Position numbers and translations under genes: made by a program. This document shows, piece after piece, positions 33,759 through 44,017 of a stretch of 64,000 nucleotides of DNA. The stretch is from Phytophthora quininea. Taxonomy: Eukaryota > Oomycota > Peronosporomycetes > Peronosporales > Peronosporaceae. The stretch's first letter is position 1, and each line of letters starts with the position of its first letter. The stretch lies in the NCBI GenBank assembly GCA_011947345.1, contig JAAVTG010000272.1:54712-118711 (forward strand), written 5' to 3'. The notes below the pieces were generated by a model. That model searched no databases. It saw nothing but the letters and a program-made list of their open reading frames with translations, and was not told the DNA's origin.

Positions 33759-35301
33759 TTAGAGGTAAGCTGCAATGATTTTGGACACTGGACGGATCCA
33801 GTGGCCGGCCTTCCAGCTGAAGAGGCCATGCAGCACTCGGTCGGGTCTTCGCCAAAGCTTCTCTGTCACAATCTCTGCGTCACGAGTGAGAGCGTCATAC
33901 TCTTCCTGCAGTCTACGCTGCAGTTCGGGGTTGTGGGTGTAAATGACGAGATTCGATTCAAGGTCGCAGCCGTAAGAGCGCTGTCCAAAATTCGAGCTGC
34001 CCACCACCGTAATTTGGGGCAAACCTAACGCACCTTCTGATAGAGCTGGTCGCCACCACATGCCCTTGCCATGGAACGTCCAGTCCGAGCGATTGAATTC
34101 ACGCAGCACAGCAGGATACTCGCGGTCGCGCGTCCGCTCGAAAAAGTCTTGCTCAATCAATGAATATGCCATGGGAATTGCTCCTTTCAGCCCCGCAGCG
34201 CCGTAGAATCCGTTAGCACGAGGTGCCGCAGAAACTATGTCAAGTCCAGCATGGCAGCGTTCAAGCAGCGTGCACAAGAACGGCGGGAAATTAAGATATC
34301 CCGAAGCGATCTGGAGCTGCGAACCACGCGGTAAAATCTCGACAAATGACCCTAGTAGCTTTTCGTCGTGGTCCAGCGCAATGGGCGTGAACTGCAGCGT
34401 CGGGAATGCCCACGCGTCTGTAAGCACGTCTGCCTCGTCACGCTCATGCCTACTCGAGTTCACGAGGTCCTCCATCTCGTGCCGCATGGCTTCCTTCGCT
34501 TCATTCGAATCGTGTGCAAGCGCTGGTTGCTTCAAGACATAGTCAGTCTTCGTTCCCGTCAGCGTCTCCAGCTTGACCTTATAGGAGAATCCAGTCACAA
34601 GCTCTACAAACTGATGGTAAAAGCGGGCGAGCCCTCCGCACTCAGTCAACTGAACGTAGCGATCCTGTCTGTTGGTGAAATAGTCGTTGCTCAAGTTGGC
34701 TCCACTCAGCACCAGCGTCTCGTCGACCAAATATACTTTAGCGTGCGAAACACCCAACGTCTCATTGAACGGCGGTGGCAGTTTGGCCTTCAGCCCCGAC
34801 AATTGAGGCACGCGGAACAAGAAGAGCTCGACATTGTCCGGGAACTCCTTCAGCAGCGGCGCCAGCATCGTGACAGAGCTGGCTTTCAGTCCTCCTCGTT
34901 GACCTCGTGAGTAGTCCAACACAATCTGCACTTGCAGCTGCGGTCGCTCCCGCAGCCTCGTCGCCAGCGTTTCCACCAGTTCTTGTTCCAGCTTCCCCGT
35001 GCCCAAATACAGCGAAGAAATGGACACACGCGTCTCTGCCTGCTTGATATTAGCCAGTAACTGCTGGTAAAGTCTGTCGGAGTCGCCAGCAACTTCACAT
35101 CGGCGCTGCGAAGCGGGAACAGTCTGGACTGCTGAGCCAATGACCGGAATACATGTTCATAGCTCAGTCCTGACGCTTCTGCTGGGTTTCCATCGACGGT
35201 GATAGCACTAGAGCTAGATCTTGCCACTGCGGACCCTGTCGAATAGGCGACTTCGTGTACGGCCGCCTGTGGACTCGACGGTGCAGCTTGGGAGAAGCCA
35301 T
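33759..35301 (-). CDS. PGS1: CDP-diacylglycerol-glycerol-3-phosphate 3-phosphatidyltransferase
   Basis: A phospholipase-D-superfamily enzyme with two HKD motifs: HAKVYLVDETLVLSGANLS (about 34720-34770) and FHGKGMW...ITVVGSSNFGQRS (about 33975-34075). This arrangement is that of PGS1, which makes phosphatidylglycerophosphate in mitochondria, the first committed step to cardiolipin. ATG 35301 gives MASPKLHRRVHRRPYTK, an arginine-rich, acid-free presequence fitting mitochondrial import. Two frame breaks sit in very short runs (TT at 35221-35222, CC at 35086-35087), each repaired by one added base; the rest (35027-33759) is uninterrupted. The length of about 510 residues matches the family. It is divergent from the AAGAB-like gene with only 97 bp between the starts. 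Confidence 0.5.
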
Positions 35302-35332
35302 CCCCGTCGCCAGATAAGAAAATGCTTTCTGC

Positions 35333-35346
35333 GGTAAAAAATGAGC
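35333..35346 (-). promoter_or_regulatory. Oomycete initiator-like element of PGS1
   Basis: The coding-strand sequence GCTCATTTTTTACC agrees with the first ten positions of the oomycete core promoter consensus GCTCATTYYNCWTTT. It lies 32 bp upstream of the PGS1 ATG, the normal spacing for these genes. Confidence 0.5.
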
Positions 35347-35398
35347 ACTCTGGTTAAGTACGAATCCAAACCACTCAAACAGACACCAAGCGAGCGCA

Positions 35399-36279
35399 AT
35401 GGCGGAGGCGTCGAGACTGCTGGTGTTGAGCGATGCAGATAGCTGGGACATAGTTACCAAGCTTCATCAGCTCTGCGGAGATGAAGCTGATGCGTCTGAG
35501 GAGGTCTGCGTACTTAACCTCAAGACCAAGTACTACAACGCTGCAGTGGAAGTGCACCGACACCAAGTGCAGGACAATGCGCCAGTTACAAACTTAGCGC
35601 ACCCACTGCACGAGTACGAGGCGCTGCTTTGTGTGATGGATGCTGGAAGAAGAGACAGCTTTCTGCATTTGGGTCGCTACCTGAAGACGGTGGTGGACGT
35701 CGTGCCGTATGACGTGTGTCTGCTGGCGGCGGAGACCAAGACGGCGACCAAAGGGAATATGCAAAGATGGAGAGCTGGAGTCAGGACAACGGCTTCGAAT
35801 TTGTCAATTTGGACGCTGAAGGGGTGGAAGGAGATGAAGGCAGTGTTATTGACGAGAAGCACGGCGTGGAGAGGGTGCTGGAAGCGCTGCAGTGCACCAT
35901 GTGGAGGTCCATGGAGATGATCAAGCCAGAGGTGGAGAAGGTCGAGTCGTCGCCAGAGACGGAGGACGGAGATCATCTTTCGGAGAAGAAGGAAGAGAGT
36001 AGCAATCAGGAGGAAGACAAGGTGGATGATGATTCCAGACTACAGAGCTTGTTGCAAGCGCTGGAGAGCTCGACTGGCGACGCTTCCCCCGGTGAGGAAG
36101 GTGACGGCGACTTTGACATGAGCGAGTTCAGCGCGTTGCTTTCACAGGTTCGCAATGTCCGCGATGAAGGCCAGACGCTGACGGATGAGCAGCGTCGTGA
36201 ACGTGCGGCCGAGGTGGCCATGAAGCTTTGGAACTTCCTCGGTGCCGATGATGAGGGCTCGGACTCGGACTCGGATTAA
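35399..36279 (+). CDS. AAGAB: Alpha/gamma-adaptin-binding protein p34-like
   Basis: The N-terminal half (MAEASRLLVLSDADSW to VVDVVPYDVCLLAAETKT) fits the degenerate small-GTPase-like fold of AAGAB. The C-terminal half has the family signatures KMESWSQDNGFEFVNLD, GVERVLEALQCTMWRSM and, at the end, DFDMSEFSALLSQVRNVRDE with RRERAAEVAMKLWNFLG. Human AAGAB chaperones assembly of AP1/AP2 clathrin adaptors in the cytosol. A G3 run at 35753-35755 is one base short and separates the two halves; one added G gives about 293 residues, the family size. The tail is Asp/Ser-rich. Its start is only about 50 bp from the initiator of the divergent PGS1. Confidence 0.5.
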
Positions 36280-36367
36280 TATTTTGATTGATTGAAAATA
36301 GTTTTTGATCGATTGGTGTAAGCTCATTCTCGAATTCCACAATGTCAAGGCAGGTGTAGGTACAGCT

Positions 36368-37794
36368 AGTCGAACTGACAGGGGAACCGTTCAAGGGCAC
36401 CCGGGTCGTGCGCTTGGTGGTACCTGATGCTACAACAACGGATGAACTCAGTCAGCTAGTATGTGCGGCGTATCCCAATACCTCCGCGGGAATCGATTTC
36501 TTCGACTGGTGGGTGTTCGAGAACGCCGCGGCGCAAATGGCGAGATCGCTCTTCGAAGGAGATATTGGAGCACACGGAAAACAGAAAACCAGTCCAATTG
36601 TGTTGGAGGCGCCGCTGAGGATGTTTGGTGCATTCTAATTGATGAAGGCGACAAGGAGAGGGAGAAACCCGCTGATACAGTGGCAATTCACAGGACACAG
36701 GATAATGTGAAGGGCCTTCGAGAAGCAGTTTTCGACAGGTGCAAAGACAACCTGGTGGGTCGCTCTGTAGTAGATCTGAAAGTTTACGAGAACCGAACGG
36801 CGTACGACGCAGAACTGGAGACTCGTGATTCTATCGTTTCTATCAAAGGGATGGGCCTCTCAGCAAGAACTGCGATCATTGTGGCGGCACCCTACGCCAT
36901 CGTATCACAACCCCATTGTGTATCAGTGGTCGTGAGCTGCGACCGCTCTCAAACGAGTTTTCACAAGAACTAGACAGGGTTTTTCAATTGCTGACGGGTG
37001 GCAGACAAGTTTCCCACGCAGTCGAGACCTCTAATCTTCATCAATTTTTCCAGAGTAATGGCGATTTTTGCGCCATGGTATTTCGTGCGGGTGGAGGAAT
37101 CTATTCTTTGGGGGATTGTCATGGAACAGATTCTAACTAATGGTAGTTTGAATGACACATCCCGCGTCGTGATTGTGGGTTCTCCTGGAGTGGGGAAATC
37201 ATGCATCCTCATGCTGATAGCTTTTTATTTGGCGGTTGTGCTGAAGTTCAAGGTGTTGGTTGTTCGCAAGCTGAAAATGGTGAACGTCTCAAATGCAGTG
37301 ATTTATCTTGATGGAGAACAGGGCAAGTAAGGTTGCACACGTCACGTTACGGCATCACAAATCAGTGATCTTTGTCGGTCTAGAATGCTACAAGGCGCGT
37401 GTGTTCTGGTTGATGGGTATTTGCAAGAAGGTGTTGACCGATCGGAGGATCTAAGAGTTTTTCGCCTTCTTGCAACATCGTGTCAGTACGATAAGAAGAA
37501 GGATGACCCCAGTGACTTGGTCGTATTACCAGCGTGGCACAAAGAGGATATATTGCTTTTTGCGCTACAAACGAACTGAAAGCATCTGGTTGGGCTTGAT
37601 TCTGAGCCGGGCCTATCTCCTCTGGTAAAAGAGCAATATTATTTCAGCGGTGGCAGTATCCGAGAGTTTTGCCGAACGCCTGAAAATCTTAAAAGGATAG
37701 TTGCTTGGAATTGCATTGTGGAGAGTCGGAAACAAGGATACGACCTTGTTAGCACCTTTTGCAGTTCAGGCCAGGTGGACCAACTTCGTCGTCA
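36368..37794 (+). pseudogene. CRN-type ATPase effector gene, copy D, 5' part
   Basis: A header-like start (FKGTRVVRLVVPDATTTDEL) is followed by the linker module GLREAVFDRCKDNLVGR and LKVYENRTAYDAEL. The ATPase comes next: VVIVGSPGVGKSCILML (P-loop, 37165-37215), VIYLDGEQGK, the Walker-B-like ACVLVDGY (about 37393), the sensor region DLVVLPAWHKEDILLFA (about 37520) and EQYYFSGGSIREF (about 37632). Frame changes occur several times. At 37794 the sequence is cut after GTCGTCA by Helitron 1; the gene resumes at 49734. The frame used at 37718-37794 stays open across the deduced empty site, so the insertion was clean. Confidence 0.5.
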
Positions 37795-38051
37795 TCTTAG
37801 ACTACTACAAGAGACTTGCTGTCTGTCCGTTTGTCTGTCGGTCCGTCGCCGAGTTTCGATGGACAAGATCCGGCGCTGCCATTGGCTGCCGAGCGCCAGC
37901 GACGGCGGCGCCCATTCGCCGAAAAGAGTTTCGGCCAATCGCTGCCGAGCGGAGCGAAGGCGGCCCGAGACGTGGACCACACCAATAGTAGGGTGGTCCA
38001 CACCAAACGTACTTAATGAAGAGGTCGATAGTAGTCCCCCAACCAAACGCG

Positions 38052-38357
38052 ATGGAGCGTGGGAACGTTACCTGCGCTCGCTGCTCTGCAGAGGTGACGC
38101 GTGCGCCGCTCGACCTCGACGGCCTTGGCCACCAGTGCCTCCGCTGCGTTTGCTGCGAGGAGCTCCTCGAGTGGGATTCCTTCGAGAGGCCACGCGCCAG
38201 GAGCGCATCGCGGCGGTGTCGGGCGTGCGATGGCCAGTGCAGCTTCTGGCACAGCACCGCCACCAAGCAGCCGCTGCCACGGTTGGACCGGCGGCAGGAG
38301 ACCATGGCCCTGGTGGCGGTCACCATCGGCCCACCGCCGCCACTGCCACCTCGCTAA
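38052..38357 (+). other. Cys-rich reading frame in Helitron 1, possible captured gene fragment
   Basis: The frame starts with an ATG shared with Helitron 2 (MERGNVTCAR), then diverges at about 38084 into CARCSAEVTRAPLDLDG, HQCLRCVCC and RRCRACD. The spacing C-x2-C, H-x-C-x2-C-x2-C, C-x2-C is LIM-like or treble-clef-like. Helitron 2 instead continues directly into Rep sequence at this point, so 38084-38500 was inserted or captured in copy 1. Whether it is expressed or whole is unknown. Confidence 0.5.
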
Positions 38358-38639
38358 GCTCGCCACCGTCGTCGACGCCGCCGAGTCCGCCAGCGACAGA
38401 CTGCGCGTCGCCGTCGCTACCGCCAGGGACAGGTCATTGGCTATTAATAGCCTCATCGAATACATTCGTTTTCATTTCGGCCAAGTTGGTTGAATTTATG
38501 TTGGATTGTGTATTGATACAAATGTACTGATACACAAACAGTGGTAGAACGGGCAACAGCGTAAAGTTCGGATAAGACCGTGATGACAAGCGTGGTCGGT
38601 CCAGGTGATAGTCGTCTGTTGCCCACCCGCGCGAGCAAC

Positions 38640-40202
38640 CAAACGAAATCCTGCGCTATGTTGATGCTCGGTATATTGCTCCTGTGGAGGCATGCATCCG
38701 GCTTCTGAATTACAGGATCGGGCATGAGGTTTCAAAACGACCAGCGCTACGCGTAACGACGGGGGCAGGTCATCCACGCGGGAAATTTCACAAAAGCTTT
38801 TCTTTGTTGATGGGCCTGGTGGGACGGGAAAGTCTACGCTACTTCGACACATTTTGGCCAGGGTGCGTCTGGATGGGAAGATTGCACTTGCTGTTGCATC
38901 CAGTGGAATTGCATCTCTGCTTCTCATGGGCGGGCGTACGGCGCATTCTACTTTCAAAATTCCGCTGAAACTGGACAAGGATTCTACGTGTTCGATTTTC
39001 AAACAGTCGCACCTGCGCAAGCTTATCCAGCAGACCAGCTTGGTCATTTGGGATGAAGCTCCGATGACCCATCGCCACGCACGTTTGCGACTATCGACCG
39101 AATGCTACGGGACATTGTGGATAACCCCAGGGAGCCTTTCGGCGGAAAGGTTTTTGTCCTCTCAGGAGATTTCCGCCAGATCCTTCCTGTCGTGAAGAGA
39201 GGCACGCCTGCAGAAACGATCAACGCGTGTATAAAGGAATCGCCTCTGTGGAGACACTTTTGCAGGTTCGGTTAACACAGAATATGCGCATTGGGAGCGA
39301 GGGGACAGGAGAAAGCGACGAGGATATCCTGTCTTTCTCTGATTTTTGCTTGCCGTTGGGGAGGGTCGGCACGAAAAACGTGCGGATCTTGGCAATGACT
39401 ACATCAAGATTCCTGCTGATATGCTGATCCCAAATCCTCCTGTAGAAGACGACGAGGACGAGGAAATAGCTCCAGGGGCAATACCAAGGGTATGACTCGC
39501 ATCATTGACGCAATGTATGCCGACGTTGCCAATCCGGAGGTTGCGACGGATGGATATTTTGCCAGTCGTACGATTTTGCCGACTACGAACGAGACGGTAC
39601 GGAGAATCAACGAGGCAGTCGCAGCTCGACTTCCGGAGACAGCGCGGGAGTATTTGTCGGTAGACTCGGTGGAGGATGATGACGGAACGTTTTCGAGCAG
39701 GAGCTCCTCCACTCGGTGAACATGAACGGGATTCCACCTCACAGACTGTTGCTCAAGAAGAGCATCCCCATCATGATGATGAGAAATCTGAACCCGGATC
39801 TTGGACTGTGCAACGGAACGCGTCTACGAATCGTCGACTTGAAGGACCACGTCATTCGAGCAACAATTATGACTGGAGAACGAACAGGCCAAGAAGTACT
39901 CATCCCGAGAATTATGTTCGTGAGCGACGACGACAACTCCGATTTCCCCTTCCGGCTACGACGAAAGCAGTTCCCCGTGCAACCAGCATTCGCCATGGTG
40001 ATTAACACGGCCCAAGGTCAGACGGTGTTAAACTTGGGGCTGTACTTGGCTCCCCGTGCTGTTCGCATGGCCAATTGTATGGGGCGTTGTCTCGCGTGAC
40101 CTCCCGAAGCAAGTTCAAGGCATTGATTGAGTATCCAGAGTTCGTAGAGCCGGACGGAGGAGTGCACATGAGAAGCATCGTGTACACGCAGATTTTGATT
40201 AG
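38640..40202 (+). pseudogene. Helitron 1 helicase remnant (Pif1-like)
   Basis: A short Rep end (NEILRYVDARYIAPVEAC-like, 38640-38710) is fused by deletion to a Pif1-type helicase: GPGGTGKSTLL (Walker A, about 38813), LVIWDEAPM (about 39043), LTQNMR (about 39275), NLNPDLGLCNGTRL and, at about 40000, INTAQGQT where active helicases have Lys. Frames are broken repeatedly at homopolymers; it keeps T5 at 39151-39155, where copies 2 and 3 have T4. Ends with TAG at 40200. Confidence 0.5.
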
Positions 40203-40764
40203 GAGTTGAGGTGCATTTCTAGGCTAGATGTAGTAGCTTGCCACTACGAACTAGAACCTAGCTTTATTTTGGACAAATGGCACTTGGCAATTTTCGTGTT
40301 TTTATAAAACATTTTATACACCTGTGTACGTTTTAGATTAAACTACTTCGTAATTCGTGTGAAAAGCTAAATCATCCTGCCGGAGCGTAGCGGAGGCGGA
40401 CGGTCCACACAGCTGCATCCAACCATAACCCACCGCCGCGTAGCGGGCGCTTAACTAGTCTTAGACTACTACAAGAGACTTGCTGTCTGTCCGTTTGTCT
40501 GTCGGTCCGTCGCCGAGTTTCGATGGACAAGATCCGGCGCTGCCATTGGCTGCCGAGCGCCAGCGACGGCGGCGCCCATTCGCCGAAAAGAGTTTCAGCC
40601 AATCGCTGCCGAGCGGAGCGAAGGCGGCCCGAGACGTGGACCACACCAATAGTAGGGTGGTCCACACCAAACGTACTTAATGAAGAGGTCGATAGTAGTC
40701 TCCACACACGTAGTTCCCCCAACCAAACGCGATGGAGCGTGGGAACGTTACCTGCGCTCGCTTG

Positions 40765-42956
40765 CGAAGACGATGCTATACAAGGACATCCCCAAGGAGT
40801 TCGTTTGGAAAGAGAAGTAGTGGGTTCGGCGCAAGCAGAAGAGAGAGCACTAGAAAGAATAATCCATGTAACCTCCCCGGACGCCGAGAAGTTTTTCCTC
40901 CGAATATTGCTCTGTAATCGAAGAGAGCCTACATCGTTCGAGTTTACGGACAGTTAACGGCGTCGTATGTCCCACGTTTTGGGACGCAGCGTTGCAATTG
41001 GGATATCTTGACAACGATCAAGAGTGGGCTGCATGCATGACAGAGGCTGCAAGTTTTCAGATGCCATACCAACTTCGACAGCTCTTCAGTACACTGTTAG
41101 TGTACTCGATGCCAAGAGATGTCCGTGGGTTGTGGGACCAATTCTATGAGGAATTGAATCGGGACATAGCGCATAAGCACCGGAACCTCCCCGAGTCTAC
41201 ACGGGAGACTGTGGTGTCGTTTGAGACGCTAAAAGCGTGAACGATTTGCTAACGGTGAGTGGGTATGCTGTGACCGATTTTGAGATTTTGACCTTCCGCA
41301 GTTGAGTGATTTCCCGAGTTTGGTTCGAGAGTCTCTTCTCGACAACAATCTCATACGCCGCGAGAAAAGCTACAGCGGAAGGACATTGGAGGCTATTGTT
41401 CACGACGAGGCCAAACTCAACGAAGGGCAGATAGCCGTATTTGACCAGATCATACAAGCCGTCGAAGCCGAGTCAGGACATGAGGTATCGACGGCCAGCG
41501 CTTCGCGTAACGACGGGGGCAGGTCATCCACGCGGGAAGTTTCACAAAAGCTTTTCTTTGTTGATGGGCCTGGTGGAACGGGAAAGTCTACGCTACTTCA
41601 ATACATTTTGGCCAGGGTGCGTCTGGATGGGAAGATTGCACTTGCTGTTGCGTCCAATGAAATTGCATCTCTGCTTCTCATGGGCGGGCGTACGGCGCAT
41701 TCTACTTTCAAAATTCCGCTGAAACTGGACAAGGATTCTACGTGTTCGATTTTCAAACAATCGCACCTGCGCAAGCTTATCCAGCAGATCAGTTTGGTCA
41801 TTTGGGATGAAGCTCCGATGACGCATCGCCACGCGTTTGAGGCTGTCGACCGAACGGTACGGGACATTGTGGATAACCCCAGGAGCCTTTCGGCGGAAAG
41901 GTTTTGTCCTCTCAGGAGATTTCCGCCAGATCCTTCCTGTCGTGAAGAGAGGCACGCCTGCAGAAACGATCAACGCGTGTATAAAGGAATCGCCTCTGTG
42001 GAGACACTTTTTGCAGGTTCGGTTAACACAGAATATGCGCATTGGGAGCGAGGGGACAGGAGAAAGCGACGAGGATATCCTGTCTTTCTCTGATTTTTGC
42101 TTGCCGTTGGGGAGGGTCGGCACGAAAAACGTGCGGATCTTGGCAATGACTACATCAAGATTCCTGCTGATATGCTGATCCCAAATCCTCCTGTAGAAGA
42201 CGACGAGGACGAGGAAATAGCTCCAGGGGCAATACCAAGGGGTATGACTCGCATCATTGACGCAATGTATGCCGACGTTGCCAATCCGGAGGTTGCGACG
42301 GATGGATATTTTGCCAGTCGTACGATTTTGCCGACTACGAACGAGACGGTACGGAGAATCAACGAGGCAGTCGCAGCTCGACTTCCGGAGACAGCGCGGG
42401 AGTATTTGTCGGTAGACTCGGTGGAGGATGATGACGGAACGTTTTTCGAGCAGGAGCTCCTCCACTCGGTGAACATGAACGGGATTCCACCTCACAGACT
42501 GTTGCTCAAGAAGAGCATCCCCATCATGATGATGAGAAATCTGAACCCGGATCTTGGACTGTGCAACGGAACGCGTCTACGAATCGTCGACTTGAAGGAC
42601 CACGTCATTCGAGCAACAATTATGACTGGAGAACGAACAGGCCAAGAAGTACTCATCCCGAGAATTATGTTCGTGAGCGACGACGACAACTCCGATTTCC
42701 CCTTCCGGCTACGACGAAAGCAGTTCCCCGTGCAACCAGCACTCGCCATGACGATTAACAAGGCCCAAGGTCAGACGGTGTTAAACTTGGGGCTGTACTT
42801 GGCTCCCCGTGCTGTTCGCATGGCCAATTGTATGGGGCGTTGTCTCGCGTGACCTCCCGAAGCAAGTTCAAGGCATTGATTGAGTATCCAGAGTTCGTAG
42901 AGCCGGACGGAGGAGTGCACACGAGAAACATCGTGTACACGCAGATTTTCGATTAG
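40765..42956 (+). pseudogene. Helitron 2 helicase (Pif1-like), frameshifted
   Basis: After the deletion the sequence follows the Rep C-terminus (YKDIPKEFVWK) into the helicase, with GPGGTGKSTLL (about 41570), LVIWDEAPM (about 41800), GDFRQ in another frame, LTQNMR (about 42025), NLNPDLGLCNGTRL and INKAQGQT (about 42755). It is the only copy in which that Lys is kept. Frame breaks fall in runs such as A4 at 41231-41234 (A5 in copy 3) and T4 at 41902-41905 (T5 in copy 1). Ends TAG at 42954. Confidence 0.5.
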
Positions 42957-43177
42957 GAGTCGAGGTGCATTTCTTGGCTAGATGTAGTAGCTTGCCACTG
43001 CGAACTAGAACCTAGCTTTATGTTGGACAAATGGCACTTGGCAATTTTCGTGTATTTTATAAAACATTTTATACACCTGTGTACGTTTTAGATTAAACTA
43101 CTTCGTAATTCGTGTAAAAAGCTAACTGAACCCGCCGGAGGCGGACGGTCCACACAGCTGCATCGAACCATAACCCA

Positions 43178-43194
43178 CCGCCGCGTAGCGGCGG
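43178..43194 (+). repeat. 3' terminal hairpin of Helitron 2
   Basis: CCGCCGC and GCGGCGG with loop GTA, 7 bases before CTAG. The hairpin near the 3' end is the termination signal of Helitron rolling-circle transposition. Confidence 0.5.
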
Positions 43195-43558
43195 CGCTCA
43201 ACTAGTCTTAGACAACTACTAGAGACTTGCTGTCTGTCCGTTTGTCGGTCGGTCGGTCCGTCGCCGAGTTTCGATGGACAAGATCCGGCGCTGCCATTGG
43301 CTGCCGAGCGCCAGCGACGGCGGCGCCCATTCGCCGAAAGAGTTTCAGCCAATCGCTGCCGAGCGGAGCGAAGGCGGCCCGAAGGTGGACCACACCAATT
43401 CGTACTTTACTGGGACGTTTGCCCCCAAATTCAAAGAAGAAGAAGCGCGCGGGCGGAAAGGTGCGTTGCATGTATGCATGTTAGACTTAAGTGGAGACGA
43501 AGCCACTACGCACAGATAGTCCTAGACTCCTGGGAGGAAGTTAGGGTGAAGTATATGG

Positions 43559-43589
43559 CCCAGCGCTTGCGCTGGGGGTGTCGTGCTAA
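43559..43589 (+). other. Hairpin followed by CTAA inside Helitron 3 leader
   Basis: CCCAGCGC and GCGCTGGG (43559-43576, loop TT) are followed 9 bases later by CTAA at 43586-43589. This is the geometry of a Helitron 3' end and may mark a different, older Helitron terminus carried in the leader; no matching 5' end was located. Confidence 0.5.
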
Positions 43590-44017
43590 GGGGCTGCGGT
43601 CCACCACTTACTCTGAGTGAGAGCACACTATGGCGCCTGCCTATTGGCCAAATTTACCCGAAGCTTTCGACCTGTTGATGTCGAGCTTCCGCTGAAAAGC
43701 GATGTGCAACGGATATCGCACGAAGACTCTCAGTACTGCCCGGGCGCTCAAACCCGGACTTGCCGACGGTGCCATTTATGGTGCAACAAAAACCACTCCG
43801 TACCCATTTTTGGGTATGTTGTAGGCAGGATATGTTTGCGGCTTATTACGAAGGAGCTGGCACGCCAGGCAGTACGCAGATACAAACACACTCAACAAAA
43901 ACGACGCAAAGACCCAAGATCCGAGATCAAGACTCCAACCTGCATATAAAAATGTGGACGTACTTAGACGTAATGTCTAACGCGCTGTGTGACTCTGTTT
44001 CGTGTCCACAGGACGCC

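Larger units (their letters stand above)
37795..40458 (+). mobile_element. Helitron 1 (internally deleted, carries foreign segment)
   Basis: Starts TCTTAGACTACTACAAGAG after an A and ends CTAG, as Helitrons do (5' TC, 3' CTRR). The 3' hairpin is damaged compared with copies 2 and 3: the right arm has lost bases near 40440. It contains a foreign segment at 38084-38500, part of the Rep C-terminus (38640-38720) and a truncated helicase (38720-40202). Its 5' part resembles Helitron 2, while its 3' part (for example the Thr in the NTAQGQT helicase motif) resembles Helitron 3. Confidence 0.5.
40459..43205 (+). mobile_element. Helitron 2 (internally deleted)
   Basis: Begins with TCTTAGACTACTACAAGAG directly after the CTAG of Helitron 1, and ends CTAG at 43202-43205, directly before Helitron 3. 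Its 3' hairpin is intact (43178-43194). It retains a 5' leader of about 300 bp shared with Helitron 1, a piece of the Rep C-terminus and the whole helicase, but lacks the Rep nuclease and the N-terminal domain. Confidence 0.5.
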
